Origin: Bacteroidales bacterium
GTDB lineage: Bacteria > Bacteroidota > Bacteroidia > Bacteroidales > Bacteroidaceae
DNA: 24,983 nt
Assembly: GCA_004555245.1 (NCBI GenBank)
Contig: SFIS01000047.1
Location: 1-24,983, forward strand
Direction: 5' to 3'
Shown here: piece by piece, positions 24,912 through 24,983 of the stretch
Position numbering within the stretch: the stretch's first letter is position 1
Layout: each line of letters begins with the position of its first letter
Translations under genes and position numbers: made by a program
Notes under the pieces: generated by a model
The model's input: only the letters and a program-made list of their open reading frames with translations
What the model was told of the DNA's origin: nothing
Databases searched by the model: none

Positions 24912-24983
24912 CAGAATGAAAGAAGAGTCTTAACAACTCTTAAAATATAGTACGTTCAATAAATGCTTAAAAATATAAAGAAT

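Overview
The window looks like chromosomal DNA from a Bacteroidales bacterium, most likely Prevotellaceae or a close relative. The reasons are a SusC/SusD outer-membrane nutrient-uptake pair, the Bacteroidota gene order acpP-fabF-rnc, start codons without clear Shine-Dalgarno sites, and promoters of the Bacteroidota type (-33 TTTG, about 20 bases, -7 TAnnTTTG). The genus is inference. Coding is dense and gene starts are clear. No tRNA, rRNA, CRISPR array, transposase, integrase or phage gene was seen.

Layout, left to right. 1-1496 is a gene-free repeat region with serial short palindromes, a 55-bp tandem repeat (351-542) and an inverted copy of it (248-289). 1497-7774 (minus) is a SusC-SusD-secreted protein cluster with no enzyme or regulator beside it. 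8227-11177 (minus) is acyl carrier protein, beta-ketoacyl-ACP synthase II and RNase III, with a well-formed promoter upstream and a terminator-like hairpin between acpP and fabF. 11453-13439 (minus) is a periplasmic histidine acid phosphatase followed by a GNAT acetyltransferase. 13698-15044 (plus) is a Cu/Zn-type efflux permease of the SO_0444 family carrying a Cys/His-rich linker and a C-terminal HMA domain. 15211-17114 (minus) is a DUF4833 secreted protein followed by a MATE exporter. 17268-18287 (plus) is a YeiH-family (PF03601) membrane protein. 18426-24336 (minus) is gltB-gltD, the two subunits of NADPH-dependent glutamate synthase, with a consensus promoter and a rho-independent terminator. 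24414-24983 is again gene-free and holds palindromic repeats and a promoter-like element pointing out of the window.

Most genes are core metabolism (ammonia assimilation, fatty acid synthesis, RNA processing) or envelope transport. No single multi-gene novel system is visible. The least explained structure is in the non-coding edges: a 50-bp sequence at 111-160 recurs in the same orientation at 24851-24900 with one mismatch. At the right edge that single base difference supplies the -33 TTTG of an apparent promoter. Other points worth a second look are the intercistronic hairpins in the acpP and SusD operons, a long acidic tail on RNase III, and the non-lipoprotein third gene of the SusCD cluster.
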